Of a DNA stretch of 64,000 nt, positions 25,995-35,168 are shown one piece after another. Positions within the stretch are counted from its first letter, which is position 1, and each line of letters opens with the position of its first letter. Under the pieces are notes generated by a model. The model worked only from the letters and a program-made list of their open reading frames with translations, made no database searches and was not told the DNA's origin. Location of the stretch: assembly GCF_001717505.1 (NCBI RefSeq), contig NZ_CP017037.1, positions 907,001-971,000 on the forward strand. The letters are read 5' to 3'. The stretch comes from Dialister pneumosintes. GTDB lineage: Bacteria; Bacillota; Negativicutes; Veillonellales; Dialisteraceae. The position numbers and the translations under genes were made by a program.

Positions 25995-26875
25995 TATTTA
26001 CTCTCCTTTCCTTTTAACATAGGAAAACCTAATTCTTTTCTCATATTTAAATAAGCTTTAGCACATAATCTGGACAAAGCTCTTACACGTGCAATATACT
26101 CTGTACGCTCAGAAAGTGAAATAGCACCTGCAGCATCTAATAAATTAAAAACATGAGAAGCCTTTAAGACATAATCGTACGCAGGAAGAACATATCCTAA
26201 GTTAATGATACGTGTAGCTTCCGCTTCATACATATCAAATAAACGGAATAACATATCATGATCGGATAACTCATAGCTATATTTAGATTGTTCATATTCA
26301 TTTTGATGCCAGATATCTCCATAAGATACACCTTCCGTCCAAGATAAATCATATACATTATCTTTTCCTTGAATATACATGGCCAGACGTTCCAATCCAT
26401 AAGTAATTTCTACAGAAATAGGGTTCGCATCAATACCACCAATTTGTTGGAAATACGTAAATTGTGTTATTTCCATTCCATCAAGCCAAACTTCCCAACC
26501 AATCCCCCAAGCACCTAATGTAGGAGATTCCCAATTATCTTCAACAAAACGAATGTCATGTTCTTCCGGATTAATCCCTAATTCTTTAAGACTTTCTAAA
26601 TAAGTTTCTTGAATATCATTAGGTGACGGTTTCATAATAACTTGAAACTGATGGTGTTGATATAAACGATTAGGATTATCTCCATACCTTCCATCATCAG
26701 GGCGACGAGACGGTTCTACATAAGCCACATTCCAAGGTTCCGGTCCAATAGTCCGCAAGAACGTAGCAGGGTTCATTGTCCCTGCACCTTTCTCCACATC
26801 ATAAGGTTGTTCCAAAACGCAACCACGTGACGACCAGAAATTTTGGAGCGTCAAAATAATTTGTTGTAATGTCAT
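25994..26875 (-). CDS. glyQ: Glycyl-tRNA synthetase alpha subunit
   Basis: The 293-residue catalytic alpha chain, class II synthetase. [30 protein letters not shown] and [31 protein letters not shown] are near-invariant. AGGAGG lies before the ATG. Expression is expected to be controlled by the T-box upstream, which senses uncharged tRNA-Gly. Confidence 0.98.
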   Translation of the reverse strand: MTLQQIILTLQNFWSSRGCVLEQPYDVEKGAGTMNPATFLRTIGPEPWNVAYVEPSRRPDDGRYGDNPNRLYQHHQFQVIMKPSPNDIQETYLESLKELGINPEEHDIRFVEDNWESPTLGAWGIGWEVWLDGMEITQFTYFQQIGGIDANPISVEITYGLERLAMYIQGKDNVYDLSWTEGVSYGDIWHQNEYEQSKYSYELSDHDMLFRLFDMYEAEATRIINLGYVLPAYDYVLKASHVFNLLDAAGAISLSERTEYIARVRALSRLCAKAYLNMRKELGFPMLKGKESK

Positions 26876-26931
26876 AAATTCTTACCCTCCTATGAATTAT
26901 TAATATTTAGATTTATAATTTTCTTTTATCA

Positions 26932-27114
26932 AAAACAAAAAACCCTGTAACTATAATAGTTACAGGGACGAGTTTAACCCGCGGTTCCACCCTTATTGGT
27001 CGTTGACCCACCTTATTTTTGCTCTTTATTCATTACTCCAAAATGCCTTCCATGCCTTCCAGGCTCCCACTCTCCCTGAATCGCTTTTTACATGTACTTG
27101 TTTTCTTCCTCGCA
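26932..27114 (-). ncRNA. T-box riboswitch (tRNA-Gly sensing) upstream of glyQS
   Basis: The T-box core AGGGTGGAACCGCG is at 26980-26993 on the minus strand. It is followed by a terminator with 11-bp arms (CCCTGTAACTA, 26943-26953 and 26957-26967) and a T-run at 26932-26942. Stem I includes an AGTA S-turn (in AACAAGTACATG) and a GGC at 27045-27047 or 27054-27056 that can serve as the Gly specifier. There is little room for stem II, as in other glyQS T-boxes. This explains most of the 329 bases between glyQ and the next gene. Confidence 0.92.
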
Positions 27115-27143
27115 TGAATAAAATACTATGTATAGTTTATCAA
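27115..27143 (-). promoter_or_regulatory. Candidate promoter for the glyQS transcript
   Basis: Minus strand TTGATA (27138-27143), 17 bases, TATTCA (27115-27120). Start of transcription would fall at the first base pairs of T-box stem I. Confidence 0.45.
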
Positions 27144-27204
27144 GAGAATATATAAAGTGCAACAAAAATTAGAAAATATCCGAGAAATCTATAAAATATT
27201 TTTA

Positions 27205-28362
27205 CTACTTATAATTGGGTGGCATTTTTATAATAGATAGAATATCTGTAACTTTTTCGACACAAGGTATTTGATTTTTTTCAAATACTCTGGCAGATCC
27301 ATCATGTTCATCCACTATATTTCTCACGCCAATAAACTTTGTACCAAGTGCCTGTGATCCATAAAAATCAACATCCGAATCCCCAACAATCCAAACCTCA
27401 TCTTCTTCAGACAATATTACTGATTCCTCTATATATTGTTGTTGTAATTGTATGGATTTTCCCCAAATAGCACAAGAAAATAAGAATGGATGCGGTTTCC
27501 CTAAAGAGCTTTTATCAAAATATTCCTCTGCATTTTTTGAATCTGTAGAAGTAGCTACATAAGCCCAGTCGATTTCATTCTTCCATCCTAATTGTTTAAA
27601 AGGCACTTCGACTTCTAAATAATTACGCCCGGTCGCTATCCCCAGTTGATAACCCGACTCTTTTAAAACTCGAAACAATGTGAGAATTTCATTAGCAGGC
27701 ACCAAAGAGTTTTCTTTAATTAACAGTCCTGTTTTTCCTTCACTATAAGGTAGTTTTCGTTTTTGCTTTACATAATAGGTATCTCCGAAGTACCAATTTT
27801 CAAAAGCATCGATTTGTAAATTATAGAAAACTGAAAATTTTTCTACAAAACTTAAATCTCCTTGTATATCGTATTTCATTAATTGCTTAATACGTGTCAG
27901 CAATTCCTTTCCGCTCATAGCTTGTGATACTTCTGCATCAAGCAACTCTAATACTTTTTCAGCAGTAGGAATAGGAAGCCCCATCAATAATTGCCCAACT
28001 TTTTTTAAATCACATACACTTTCTATTACAAATGATAAAGTATCCATTCCTTTGGTTTTTTCTTTATAAACACGAGCCATATACCAAAATATACCTAATA
28101 AACAAATATGTGACATATCCCAAGTTGACTCAATATTATGCTTATACAGCCATCTTAAAATAATATCCTTACCCCACACACGTTCTCTAATATATGCTAT
28201 TTGACCTTCCGAAATCATAGAACTGTCAAAATCATTTTGTTCTGAAGGCAATCCCATATAATCTCTGCTGTATAAAATTTCCCATACAGTTAATGCTGAT
28301 GCATTAAAGTATTGTTCTTCGCTAAGCAACACTCCATCTACATCAAAAACAACTTTTTTCAT
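27205..28362 (-). CDS. HAD-superfamily hydrolase (large cap)
   Basis: A 385-residue haloacid dehalogenase-like phosphatase. Motif I is DVDGV at the N-terminus, motif II ATGR near residue 235, a Lys in GKPHPFLF, and motif IV VGDSDVD. About 200 residues between motifs I and II form a large helical cap, longer than in phosphoglycolate phosphatases, and the substrate is unknown. I start at 28362 because GGGAG lies 6 bases upstream; the ATG at 28389 would add nine residues. Confidence 0.85.
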   Translation of the reverse strand: MKKVVFDVDGVLLSEEQYFNASALTVWEILYSRDYMGLPSEQNDFDSSMISEGQIAYIRERVWGKDIILRWLYKHNIESTWDMSHICLLGIFWYMARVYKEKTKGMDTLSFVIESVCDLKKVGQLLMGLPIPTAEKVLELLDAEVSQAMSGKELLTRIKQLMKYDIQGDLSFVEKFSVFYNLQIDAFENWYFGDTYYVKQKRKLPYSEGKTGLLIKENSLVPANEILTLFRVLKESGYQLGIATGRNYLEVEVPFKQLGWKNEIDWAYVATSTDSKNAEEYFDKSSLGKPHPFLFSCAIWGKSIQLQQQYIEESVILSEEDEVWIVGDSDVDFYGSQALGTKFIGVRNIVDEHDGSARVFEKNQIPCVEKVTDILSIIKMPPNYK

Positions 28363-28522
28363 ATATAACTCCCTAATCTGTACGACCACCTAAAGATATT
28401 CTTATCATAGCATTAATTTAATTATTTTCCAGACAACTCTTACTACATTCATACATTAAATATTTTAGTATGGTATAGTAAAAATAGTTGAGTGTATAAA
28501 TTACCATTTGTATGGAGGTTTT

Positions 28523-29104
28523 ATGAACAAAAAAAATATGACAGTTACTGTATACTGTGGTTCTCATAAAGGATTATCTCCTACTTATACCTCTTTTGCC
28601 CAAAATTTCGGAACTCAATTAGGAAAATCCGGATATCGTGTTGCTTATGGTGGTGGTCAGCTGGGACTTATGGGGATAATAGCTAATGCAGCCTTAGATG
28701 CCGGAGCTCATGTAACAGGCATTATCCCAAAAGTATTCGTAGAAACTGAACAAGCACATTATGGGGTAAATAGATTGGAAATCGTAGAAGATATGTTTAG
28801 TCGAAAGAAAAAATTAATCGAGATAGGAGATGCTTTTGTCATTCTCCCGGGGGGAATAGGGACACTTGAAGAATTTGTCGACACAGCAGATTGGGTTCAT
28901 ATTTACGAATCTATACAAAAGCCTATAATTATAGCCAATGTATCCGGACTATTTGACCCATTAAAAACGCTATTAGATTCTCTAGCTCAATCAGGTTTTA
29001 TAACAAAAAAAGATTGGGATAATATCCATTTTTGTTCTTCTATGACAAATATTTTTTCAATTTTAGACAACTATTATATGATACACATGATGAACAATGC
29101 ATAA
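28523..29104 (+). CDS. LOG family nucleotide 5'-monophosphate phosphoribohydrolase
   Basis: A 193-residue Rossmann-type protein of the LOG/lysine decarboxylase-like family, which hydrolyses purine nucleoside monophosphates to base and ribose 5-phosphate. VAYGGGQLGLMG, the RKK of MFSRKKKLIEIGDAFV and the hallmark PGGIGTLEEF are present. GGAGG precedes the ATG at 28523, preferred over 28508. First of two plus-strand genes, followed by a TetR regulator. Confidence 0.88.
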   Translation: MNKKNMTVTVYCGSHKGLSPTYTSFAQNFGTQLGKSGYRVAYGGGQLGLMGIIANAALDAGAHVTGIIPKVFVETEQAHYGVNRLEIVEDMFSRKKKLIEIGDAFVILPGGIGTLEEFVDTADWVHIYESIQKPIIIANVSGLFDPLKTLLDSLAQSGFITKKDWDNIHFCSSMTNIFSILDNYYMIHMMNNA

Positions 29105-29151
29105 ATATTTAAAAATGGCCCTATTTTATGAATAATACTCTGTTTAATACA

Positions 29152-29179
29152 TTGATATATCAAGTAAAAATTATATAAT
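29152..29179 (+). promoter_or_regulatory. tetR promoter with palindromic -35 region
   Basis: TTGATA (29152-29157), 16 bases, TATAAT (29174-29179). The -35 lies inside the perfect 12-base palindrome TTGATATATCAA (29152-29163), which could be an autoregulatory operator. Confidence 0.5.
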
Positions 29180-29232
29180 AGTAGTTATCTAAAGTTTCTA
29201 TTGTAACATCCATGCACGGAAAGGATTTCACT

Positions 29233-29841
29233 ATGAGTAAAAAACTAACAGGAAAAGGGGAAAAAATTCGACAAAAAATGATTGAAACCACTGCTAAAAT
29301 TCTTCGTGAGCAAGGTTTTAAATCAGCTACAGTTAGAGCTATTGCTAAAGCGTCTAATGTAAATATTGCTTCTATAAAATATTATTTCGGTTCCAAAGAA
29401 GACTTAATAGGTCAATCACTGGATTATATGATGGGAAATTTTGAAAACATTGTAGCCTATTTAGATGATCCAAGGCTTTCTCCCAAAGAAAGATTAACTA
29501 AATATATTCTTGCATACTTTGAACTGGCAAGGAAACATCCGGCTCTATTTCATTCCATTTCTCACCCATCTACAGAAGAAAGCAAAGACACCTATTTTAT
29601 TTATCTTACCCTTCTTCATAATCAATGTTGGAATAAAATTAAACGAAATATTTCTGAGTTGACAAATATAAAAGATAGTCTCGATTTAGAACTCAAAAGT
29701 ATGCAGCTTTTCTCTGCTATTGAATTTCCAATTATTTTAGAAGCAAATAAAACAGATTCTTTTGTAACTCAATATGCTGATCCCAACATTCTAAAACGTT
29801 ATATTGAACTTCTTCTTGATATGCCTTGTAAAAAAGATTAA
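29233..29841 (+). CDS. TetR/AcrR family transcriptional regulator
   Basis: A 202-residue repressor-type regulator. The N-terminal helix-turn-helix is standard: IRQKMIETTAKILREQGFKSATVRAIAKASNVNIASIKYYFGSKEDLI. The C-terminal ligand domain is not assignable. I start at 29233 because AAAGGA lies 7 bases before. Targets are unknown; the nearest genes are the LOG gene upstream and the convergent queH-bcr block, whose exporter is a plausible but unproven target. Confidence 0.88.
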   Translation: MSKKLTGKGEKIRQKMIETTAKILREQGFKSATVRAIAKASNVNIASIKYYFGSKEDLIGQSLDYMMGNFENIVAYLDDPRLSPKERLTKYILAYFELARKHPALFHSISHPSTEESKDTYFIYLTLLHNQCWNKIKRNISELTNIKDSLDLELKSMQLFSAIEFPIILEANKTDSFVTQYADPNILKRYIELLLDMPCKKD

Positions 29842-29867
29842 AAAGACCAGTTCCACTGGTCTTTTTT
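29840..29867. terminator. Bidirectional terminator between tetR and queH
   Basis: GACCAGT, loop TCC, ACTGGTC, with A-run on one side and T-run on the other; overlaps the tetR stop codon. Confidence 0.88.
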
Positions 29868-29875
29868 GTTGTACT

Positions 29876-30622
29876 TTATAAATCAATCCCGGGAAAATCT
29901 TTTTCTCCGTTACGATTCTTCATAAATTCTTTAGCTTCTTTCTCTACTTCTGCTAAATCTATCTCTTGGTCTCTTGCCCCAAAAATACATCCACAGTAGT
30001 GTTGGCGATACAATTCATATTCTTCCGATAGTTCAGTAGAACGTAAATATCCGTTATTCTTCTTAAAGTCACTTGGAAGATATGGAATATTCATTGATTC
30101 TGCTATATTTATCCCCACAGAATTAACCGTTTGCGAGTTTTTATAAGAACTTACCGTTAAAGTAGTAGCAAAATAATCAAACCCTAATTCTTTCATTTTC
30201 TGTGCGGTAGCTAACATGCGTAATTCAAAACAGGTTTTACAACGTGCCCCTCCCTCAGGTTCATTCTCTTGTCCTTTAATTGCTTCAAAATAAGAATGAG
30301 AATCATAAGGTGCTGCAAGAAAATGAATATGATTTCCTGTTTGTTGATTAAATTTATAAATTAATTTACGCTGAATATACTCCCTTCTTTTGTATTCAGA
30401 CTCCGGATGTACATTGGGATTCATATAGTAAACAGTCACATCCGCAACCTGTGCTAATCGTTCCAATACTGCTGAACTACATGGTCCACAGCAAGAGTGT
30501 AGAAGTATTTGTGGTTTAATCCCTTCTACTATCCAATGTGTTGCCATCTCCTTAAAAACTTTATCATAATTGATTCGTTGATGAGGATTCATCTTTGACA
30601 ACACTTCATGAAAATCTATCAT
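29876..30622 (-). CDS. queH: Epoxyqueuosine reductase QueH
   Basis: A 248-residue iron-sulfur enzyme of the QueH (DUF208) type, which carries out the last step of queuosine formation in tRNA anticodons. The cysteine motifs are HSCCGPCSS, ARCKTCFELR and HYCGCIFG, all expected for the metal sites. Queuosine targets tRNAs with GUN anticodons; the Asp(GTC) and Asn(GTT) genes in this window are such tRNAs. It ends against the tetR terminator and follows ogt. Confidence 0.92.
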   Translation of the reverse strand: MIDFHEVLSKMNPHQRINYDKVFKEMATHWIVEGIKPQILLHSCCGPCSSAVLERLAQVADVTVYYMNPNVHPESEYKRREYIQRKLIYKFNQQTGNHIHFLAAPYDSHSYFEAIKGQENEPEGGARCKTCFELRMLATAQKMKELGFDYFATTLTVSSYKNSQTVNSVGINIAESMNIPYLPSDFKKNNGYLRSTELSEEYELYRQHYCGCIFGARDQEIDLAEVEKEAKEFMKNRNGEKDFPGIDL

Positions 30623-30649
30623 ACCGTTTCCCTTCCTATCAATAATCTC

Positions 30650-31111
30650 CTATCTCCCTTTGCCTTTTATCTGTTCTATATTCCATAATGCATATTTTAA
30701 ATGAATTCCACCGGTATAACCTCCATTGTTATTTTTTGCTGTTACACGATGGCAAGGAACTATAATACTGATGGGGTTATGTCCACATGCATTACCAACC
30801 GCTCTCACCGCATTAGGATTACCTATTTTTCTTGCAATTTCAGAATATGAAACAGTTTTTCCGTATGGAATAGAAGCAATAATATTCCACACACTTTCTT
30901 CAAAAGCCGACCCTTTCATTTCTAATGGTAATTCAAAAATTTTTCTTTCTCTATTGAAGTATTCATTTATTTGATAAACTGCTTTTTTAAGAAGTAAAGT
31001 GGAAGGTGATACGACTATATCATCCACCCAGTCACAACGTATAATATGCGTACCAGTTGCGGTAATTTTAAGTTTCCCACAAGGAACTTGTATAACACAA
31101 GATTTTTTCAT
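30650..31111 (-). CDS. ogt: Methylated-DNA--[protein]-cysteine S-methyltransferase
   Basis: A 153-residue suicide repair protein that takes the alkyl group from O6-alkylguanine. The active site PCHRV is present in SIIVPCHRVTAKNNNGGYTGG, and the HTH segment IPYGKTVSYSEIARKIGNPNAVRAVGNACGHNP is typical. I start at 31111 with GAGGTG just upstream; an ATG at 31162 would overlap the preceding gene. It follows the DnaQ-like exonuclease after 10 bases. Confidence 0.92.
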   Translation of the reverse strand: MKKSCVIQVPCGKLKITATGTHIIRCDWVDDIVVSPSTLLLKKAVYQINEYFNRERKIFELPLEMKGSAFEESVWNIIASIPYGKTVSYSEIARKIGNPNAVRAVGNACGHNPISIIVPCHRVTAKNNNGGYTGGIHLKYALWNIEQIKGKGR

Positions 31112-31121
31112 ACCCACCTCT

Positions 31122-31712
31122 CTAAAAAAGGGACATTGGCTTATGTGTACGTTTAATTTCAAAAGGATGAAAAGTAAGTCCTACGGCTTTCATCATATCC
31201 TTTACATGAAAAGTAGCTGTTTTTTCCAGTGCTTTTTTTACAATAAAACTACATGCCCTTGCATCAGATAATGCTTGATGATGTTGAAACTGAAAACCTA
31301 AAACCCCCGCTACTGTATTCAACTTATGATTCGGCATATCCTTCCATAATAAACGAGATAAAGTGACTGTATCTCCCCAATAAAAATGGATATCCGGTAA
31401 GTCATAATAATCTAAAGTGGCTGCTAAAACTCCCATATCAAAAGGTGCATTATGTGCAAATACAATTTGCCCTTCCAATAATTGATAAATTTCCTTCCAA
31501 AAATCCGGAAATTCCGGTTTATTTTGGACATCTTCAGGACGTATTTGATTAACACGAATGCAATTATCATCAAATTTCATTTGTGGTGGACGAATTAACT
31601 CATACCATTCTTGCTTACTACCGGCTTCCACCCCACCGGATACTATTCCTAAAGAGCAAGCACTTGCAGGCTCTCTAGATGCTGTTTCAAAATCTATTGC
31701 AAAGTATTTCAT
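31122..31712 (-). CDS. DnaQ-like 3'-5' exonuclease (DEDDh)
   Basis: A 196-residue exonuclease resembling the DNA polymerase III epsilon subunit. The DEDDh residues are seen in AIDFETAS, FAHNAPFD and HHQALSDARAC. It is a stand-alone domain, not fused to a polymerase. It lies upstream of ogt, suggesting a small repair unit exo-ogt-queH. The C-terminal 30 residues are of unknown role. Confidence 0.88.
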   Translation of the reverse strand: MKYFAIDFETASREPASACSLGIVSGGVEAGSKQEWYELIRPPQMKFDDNCIRVNQIRPEDVQNKPEFPDFWKEIYQLLEGQIVFAHNAPFDMGVLAATLDYYDLPDIHFYWGDTVTLSRLLWKDMPNHKLNTVAGVLGFQFQHHQALSDARACSFIVKKALEKTATFHVKDMMKAVGLTFHPFEIKRTHKPMSLF

Positions 31713-31755
31713 AATTCACATGTAATCCTTCTGTATTTAATAAAAATCTCTATAT

Positions 31756-32940
31756 TTATTCTGAAATATGACAAGGTTTCACATATTTATAAAAAACCAA
31801 GTTCCCTAATAAGAAAGCTAAACACATAAGTATTGCCATAGGCAATGCATTCTTGCTACCGGCAATCCCTGCAAATGGCATTAAAATCCCACCAAGTGCC
31901 ATGGCAGAAAATCCCAATAAGGCAGATGCACCTCCAATATTATTATTACGTTTTGTCAATGCCATCGATGTAGAAGTCGCCCCCATAACAGATAAAGGAA
32001 TTACAGCAATTGATAACGACAGCACACTCCACCACATAGATGCATGCAATAAAACTCCTACCAAAAACAAAAGAGCACCCATCAAATGCACACCTAGCGC
32101 ATAGGCCAACATATTTACGCCTTTTACAGTTCTAGCCAACTTGGCAGGAATCATTCCTGATAGTAGTAATCCTATACCAATGCTTCCAAAAATGAAACTA
32201 AATGCTTGAGAAGATACTTGATATAGCTCTTGAAACAAAAAAGAAGTTCCTCCAATATAGGTAAAAAATCCACCATAAATAAAACTTTGAATAAGGCAAT
32301 GTCCTAAAAAATAAGAATCCTTTACTAACACCTTAAAATTTTTAATGGCAACACTAAAATCAGATACTCTCTGGTGAATCGGTAACGTTTCTCTATATTG
32401 TATCGTTGCTATAATCATTAAAATCCCAACCATTGATAAAGCAATAAATACACCTTTCCAATCCATAAATCTAAGAATTTGAGCTCCTACAATAGGAGAT
32501 AATACCGGTGCCAATCCGTTAACCATCATAAGTAATCCATAAAATTGTACCAAGGTTTCCCCTTTACAATAATCTCTTGCAATTGCACGACTAATTACCA
32601 ATCCAAAAGCACCGGACAGCCCCTGCAAAAATCGGAAAAACAAAAAAGAATAAATAGTCTTTGAAACTACGCAAGCCAATGAAGCTGCGCTAAAGAAAAT
32701 TAACCCTATTAATAAGGGTACTTTTCTTCCCATTTTATCACTTATAGGTCCTCCTATAACTTGCCCTAACGCCATCCCTAACATAGTCATGGTTAACGTC
32801 AGTTGAATCATAGAAGTGTTTACATCAAAATAAGGGCCTAACAAAGGAAGTGCAGGTACATACATATCAGTAGCAATGGGAGCAATAGCTGTCATTATTC
32901 CTAAAAATACAATCATGAATAATTTTGTGTTTTTCTTCAC
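31756..32940 (-). CDS. Bcr/CflA family multidrug efflux transporter (MFS)
   Basis: A 394-residue major facilitator with about 12 transmembrane segments in the inner membrane. ATDMYVPALPLLG in the first segment, GQVIGGPISDKMGRK (motif A) and FLQGLSGAFGLVISRAIARD mark the Bcr/CflA drug:H+ antiporters. It starts with GTG behind a strong AGGAGG site. A dyad at 32963-32986 just upstream may be an operator. Confidence 0.9.
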   Translation of the reverse strand: MKKNTKLFMIVFLGIMTAIAPIATDMYVPALPLLGPYFDVNTSMIQLTLTMTMLGMALGQVIGGPISDKMGRKVPLLIGLIFFSAASLACVVSKTIYSFLFFRFLQGLSGAFGLVISRAIARDYCKGETLVQFYGLLMMVNGLAPVLSPIVGAQILRFMDWKGVFIALSMVGILMIIATIQYRETLPIHQRVSDFSVAIKNFKVLVKDSYFLGHCLIQSFIYGGFFTYIGGTSFLFQELYQVSSQAFSFIFGSIGIGLLLSGMIPAKLARTVKGVNMLAYALGVHLMGALLFLVGVLLHASMWWSVLSLSIAVIPLSVMGATSTSMALTKRNNNIGGASALLGFSAMALGGILMPFAGIAGSKNALPMAILMCLAFLLGNLVFYKYVKPCHISE

Positions 32941-32962
32941 AATACCTCCTATAGCTTACATG

Positions 32963-32986
32963 AACTTATAGCATATCCTATAAGTT
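32963..32986. promoter_or_regulatory. Inverted repeat upstream of the Bcr/CflA gene, possible operator
   Basis: AACTTATA, 8 bases, TATAAGTT; 23-46 bases before the GTG start. No T-run, so not a terminator. The binding protein is unknown. Confidence 0.5.
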
Positions 32987-33023
32987 ACATATAAAACATA
33001 TGTACGATTACATATTTTAAACA

Positions 33024-33746
33024 TCAAATTTTAGTTAAAAAATTTTCCCCTGTCATATAATTAATATCCACCTTGGGTTGGTTATTATAACAGTACACAT
33101 TAAATAAGATTCCATCTCCATAATCTTCGATAGATCTTGCTTCCATCAATACTCCTCGAGCCACTAATTCTTCCCCATGAAAAATAGGGATTACCCGATA
33201 TAAAACATGATTTCCTGTTTCTTTAATATAATCAGCTATCATATTTTCAAATGGAAGCATTCCAACAGTATTTAAATACCGAGTTCCTGTAATTAAGTTT
33301 TTAGGATTTGCATTTTCTGCAGTCAATTGATACCCCAAAAGATGACAACGATTATATAAATATTTACCTTCTATAAAGTTATATTTACTTACTTGCCATC
33401 CAGTAGGTTTAACAGAACCAATACTCCCTCTTTTTTCAGTAGGCATCGTTTCCTTCCCAACAAGAGCTTTAGCACTTGTACAACGCCCCAAATAATCCAG
33501 TTCTCCATAAAATTCTAACGGTGTTAATGTAAGATCAGACTCTTTAAAGAAAGGAATATTTCCATTAATAACAATGTAAGGCTTTCCATTAAATGCAGGA
33601 ACTTCCGAAAGAGTCGTTACTATTTGATTAGAATAGGATTCTACATTCCTTCTATTAGATAGCTTTTTATTTATAAATCCGGCATTATTAAATATAGTAA
33701 ATACAAGTAATACTGTAAAAAGTACTAACGTGTATATTTTTCTCAT
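33024..33746 (-). CDS. Exported DNA/RNA non-specific endonuclease (EndA-like)
   Basis: A 240-residue nuclease with an N-terminal hydrophobic anchor/signal (residues 5-20). The catalytic region YLYNRCHLLGYQLTAENANPKNLITGTRYLN matches the His-Asn metal nucleases such as streptococcal EndA and streptodornases, where the motif is usually RGHLLGY; here Gly is Cys. Possible roles are DNA uptake, nutrient scavenging or release from DNA traps. Its ATG overlaps the stop of the 135-residue gene upstream. Confidence 0.85.
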   Translation of the reverse strand: MRKIYTLVLFTVLLVFTIFNNAGFINKKLSNRRNVESYSNQIVTTLSEVPAFNGKPYIVINGNIPFFKESDLTLTPLEFYGELDYLGRCTSAKALVGKETMPTEKRGSIGSVKPTGWQVSKYNFIEGKYLYNRCHLLGYQLTAENANPKNLITGTRYLNTVGMLPFENMIADYIKETGNHVLYRVIPIFHGEELVARGVLMEARSIEDYGDGILFNVYCYNNQPKVDINYMTGENFLTKI

Positions 33747-34150
33747 TTAACATATATCTCCTCTGTTATGTTCTCGTGAGATGTTCCTGCGAATTCATAT
33801 ACATTAGAACATTTCCACAAAGATAAATCGATATTAAAGTAAGTATCAGCCGGGTAATTTCTATTCCAATGATACAATACTATTTTGTCTATATATTCCA
33901 TATAAGCGAATGGGGTTTCCTCTTCAAAAAAAACATATTCTTCTTTAGAATTTTTTATAGGTATATTTTCAGCTATACGTACATGCTTCGGAAGTTTTTC
34001 TCCAAATTGTATTGCAGTATAAGGACTAATCCATAAAATAGAATCTGCAGTTACTTTTAAAATTCTTTCTCTAAGTAATTTATCCTGACTCTGTCTCCTT
34101 CTATTAAATAAAATACCTCTTTCATTATCAATTACTGCAATCCATATCAT
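33743..34150 (-). CDS. Unknown protein coupled to the EndA-like nuclease
   Basis: A 135-residue cytosolic-looking protein I cannot assign. It begins MIWIAVIDNERGILFNRRRQSQDKLL, a pattern found in small Firmicute proteins of unknown function, some labelled as ribonuclease without evidence I can check. GGGGG lies before the ATG. The 4-base ATGA overlap with the nuclease gene suggests co-production; a cytosolic inhibitor of the nuclease is possible but speculative. Confidence 0.65.
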   Translation of the reverse strand: MIWIAVIDNERGILFNRRRQSQDKLLRERILKVTADSILWISPYTAIQFGEKLPKHVRIAENIPIKNSKEEYVFFEEETPFAYMEYIDKIVLYHWNRNYPADTYFNIDLSLWKCSNVYEFAGTSHENITEEIYVK

Positions 34151-34184
34151 AAATCCCCCTTAAATTACTGATAACTTCATTAAA

Positions 34185-35102
34185 CTATTGATTAAAGTAT
34201 TGCTTTACAAAAGCAACATCGGGAAGTTTAAAAGTTTTCCCGGCCAAATAGCCCAGCTCTTTTAGCTTATCGGTTCTATTAAAAGAAATTTTATAAGCAC
34301 ATAATAATTGTTGAGATTCTCCATATTCTTTATTAATTGCTTTTTTCCCATATTTGTTATCGCCCAACAAAGGATGCCCTATATATGCCATTTGACACCT
34401 TATTTGATGTGTTCTTCCGGTTTCCAATCTGCACTCTACCAAAGATAATTTTTTTGCCTCTAAAAGCACTCTATACTCCATAATAGCCTTTTTAGCTCCT
34501 ATTTTAGGAGATACGGAAACCCAAACCTTACTTTGTACTGCATCTTTAATCAAATAATGCTTAAGTATTCCTTGTCTTTGATTAAAATTCCCCACAGCAA
34601 TACACAAATAATATTTATTTACTTCTCTTTCTTTAAACAGTTCATTTAATATTTCTAAACTTTTCCTATTCTTCGCAAGAATAACTAATCCGCTCGTATT
34701 AAAATCAATTCGATGGCATAATGTTGCTCGTTCCGCTTTAACTTTAAGATACTCGTTTACTTGTTCTTCTAATGTAGTGTTATTTTTACCGGTTGCATCT
34801 CCTGAAAGAATTCCCGCTTCTTTATTTACTATAAGAATATTTTTATCTTCATACACGACAGAAAATTTCTTTTTTATATTTGTTATAGAAACACTCTTAT
34901 CTGCTTTTTCAAGAATATAGGATACTACACGATCTCCAACTACCAATCTGTCATCCTTTTTCGGATGTTTTTGATTAACTCTGATTTTTTTATTTTTAAT
35001 AGATTTTAATATAAAAAGTTTTGAGTGTTCCGGCATCTTATTCATTAAAAATCGATCCACTCTTAAATTAGCATCTTTTTTTCCTACTGTATATTCTTTC
35101 AT
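34185..35102 (-). CDS. RluA-family 23S rRNA pseudouridine synthase
   Basis: A 305-residue enzyme with an N-terminal S4 RNA-binding domain (LRVDRFLMNKMPEHSK..IRVNQKHPKKDDRL) and a catalytic domain with CHRIDFNTSGLVILAK (catalytic Asp) and ETGRTHQIRCQMAYIGHPLLGD. RluC or RluD type; the exact target uridine cannot be told. I start at 35102 with AGAGG 6 bases upstream. Confidence 0.92.
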   Translation of the reverse strand: MKEYTVGKKDANLRVDRFLMNKMPEHSKLFILKSIKNKKIRVNQKHPKKDDRLVVGDRVVSYILEKADKSVSITNIKKKFSVVYEDKNILIVNKEAGILSGDATGKNNTTLEEQVNEYLKVKAERATLCHRIDFNTSGLVILAKNRKSLEILNELFKEREVNKYYLCIAVGNFNQRQGILKHYLIKDAVQSKVWVSVSPKIGAKKAIMEYRVLLEAKKLSLVECRLETGRTHQIRCQMAYIGHPLLGDNKYGKKAINKEYGESQQLLCAYKISFNRTDKLKELGYLAGKTFKLPDVAFVKQYFNQ

Positions 35103-35135
35103 GAAATACCTCTTTATCAAATGAATACTTTAAAT

Positions 35136-35163
35136 AAACCCCACCCTAATCAGGATGGGGTTT
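35136..35163 (-). terminator. Terminator of the suf operon
   Basis: Minus strand AAACCCCATCCT, loop, AGGGTGGGGTTT with one G-U pair, then TATTTAA; lies a few bases after the sufU stop. Confidence 0.8.
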
Positions 35164-35168
35164 ATTTA

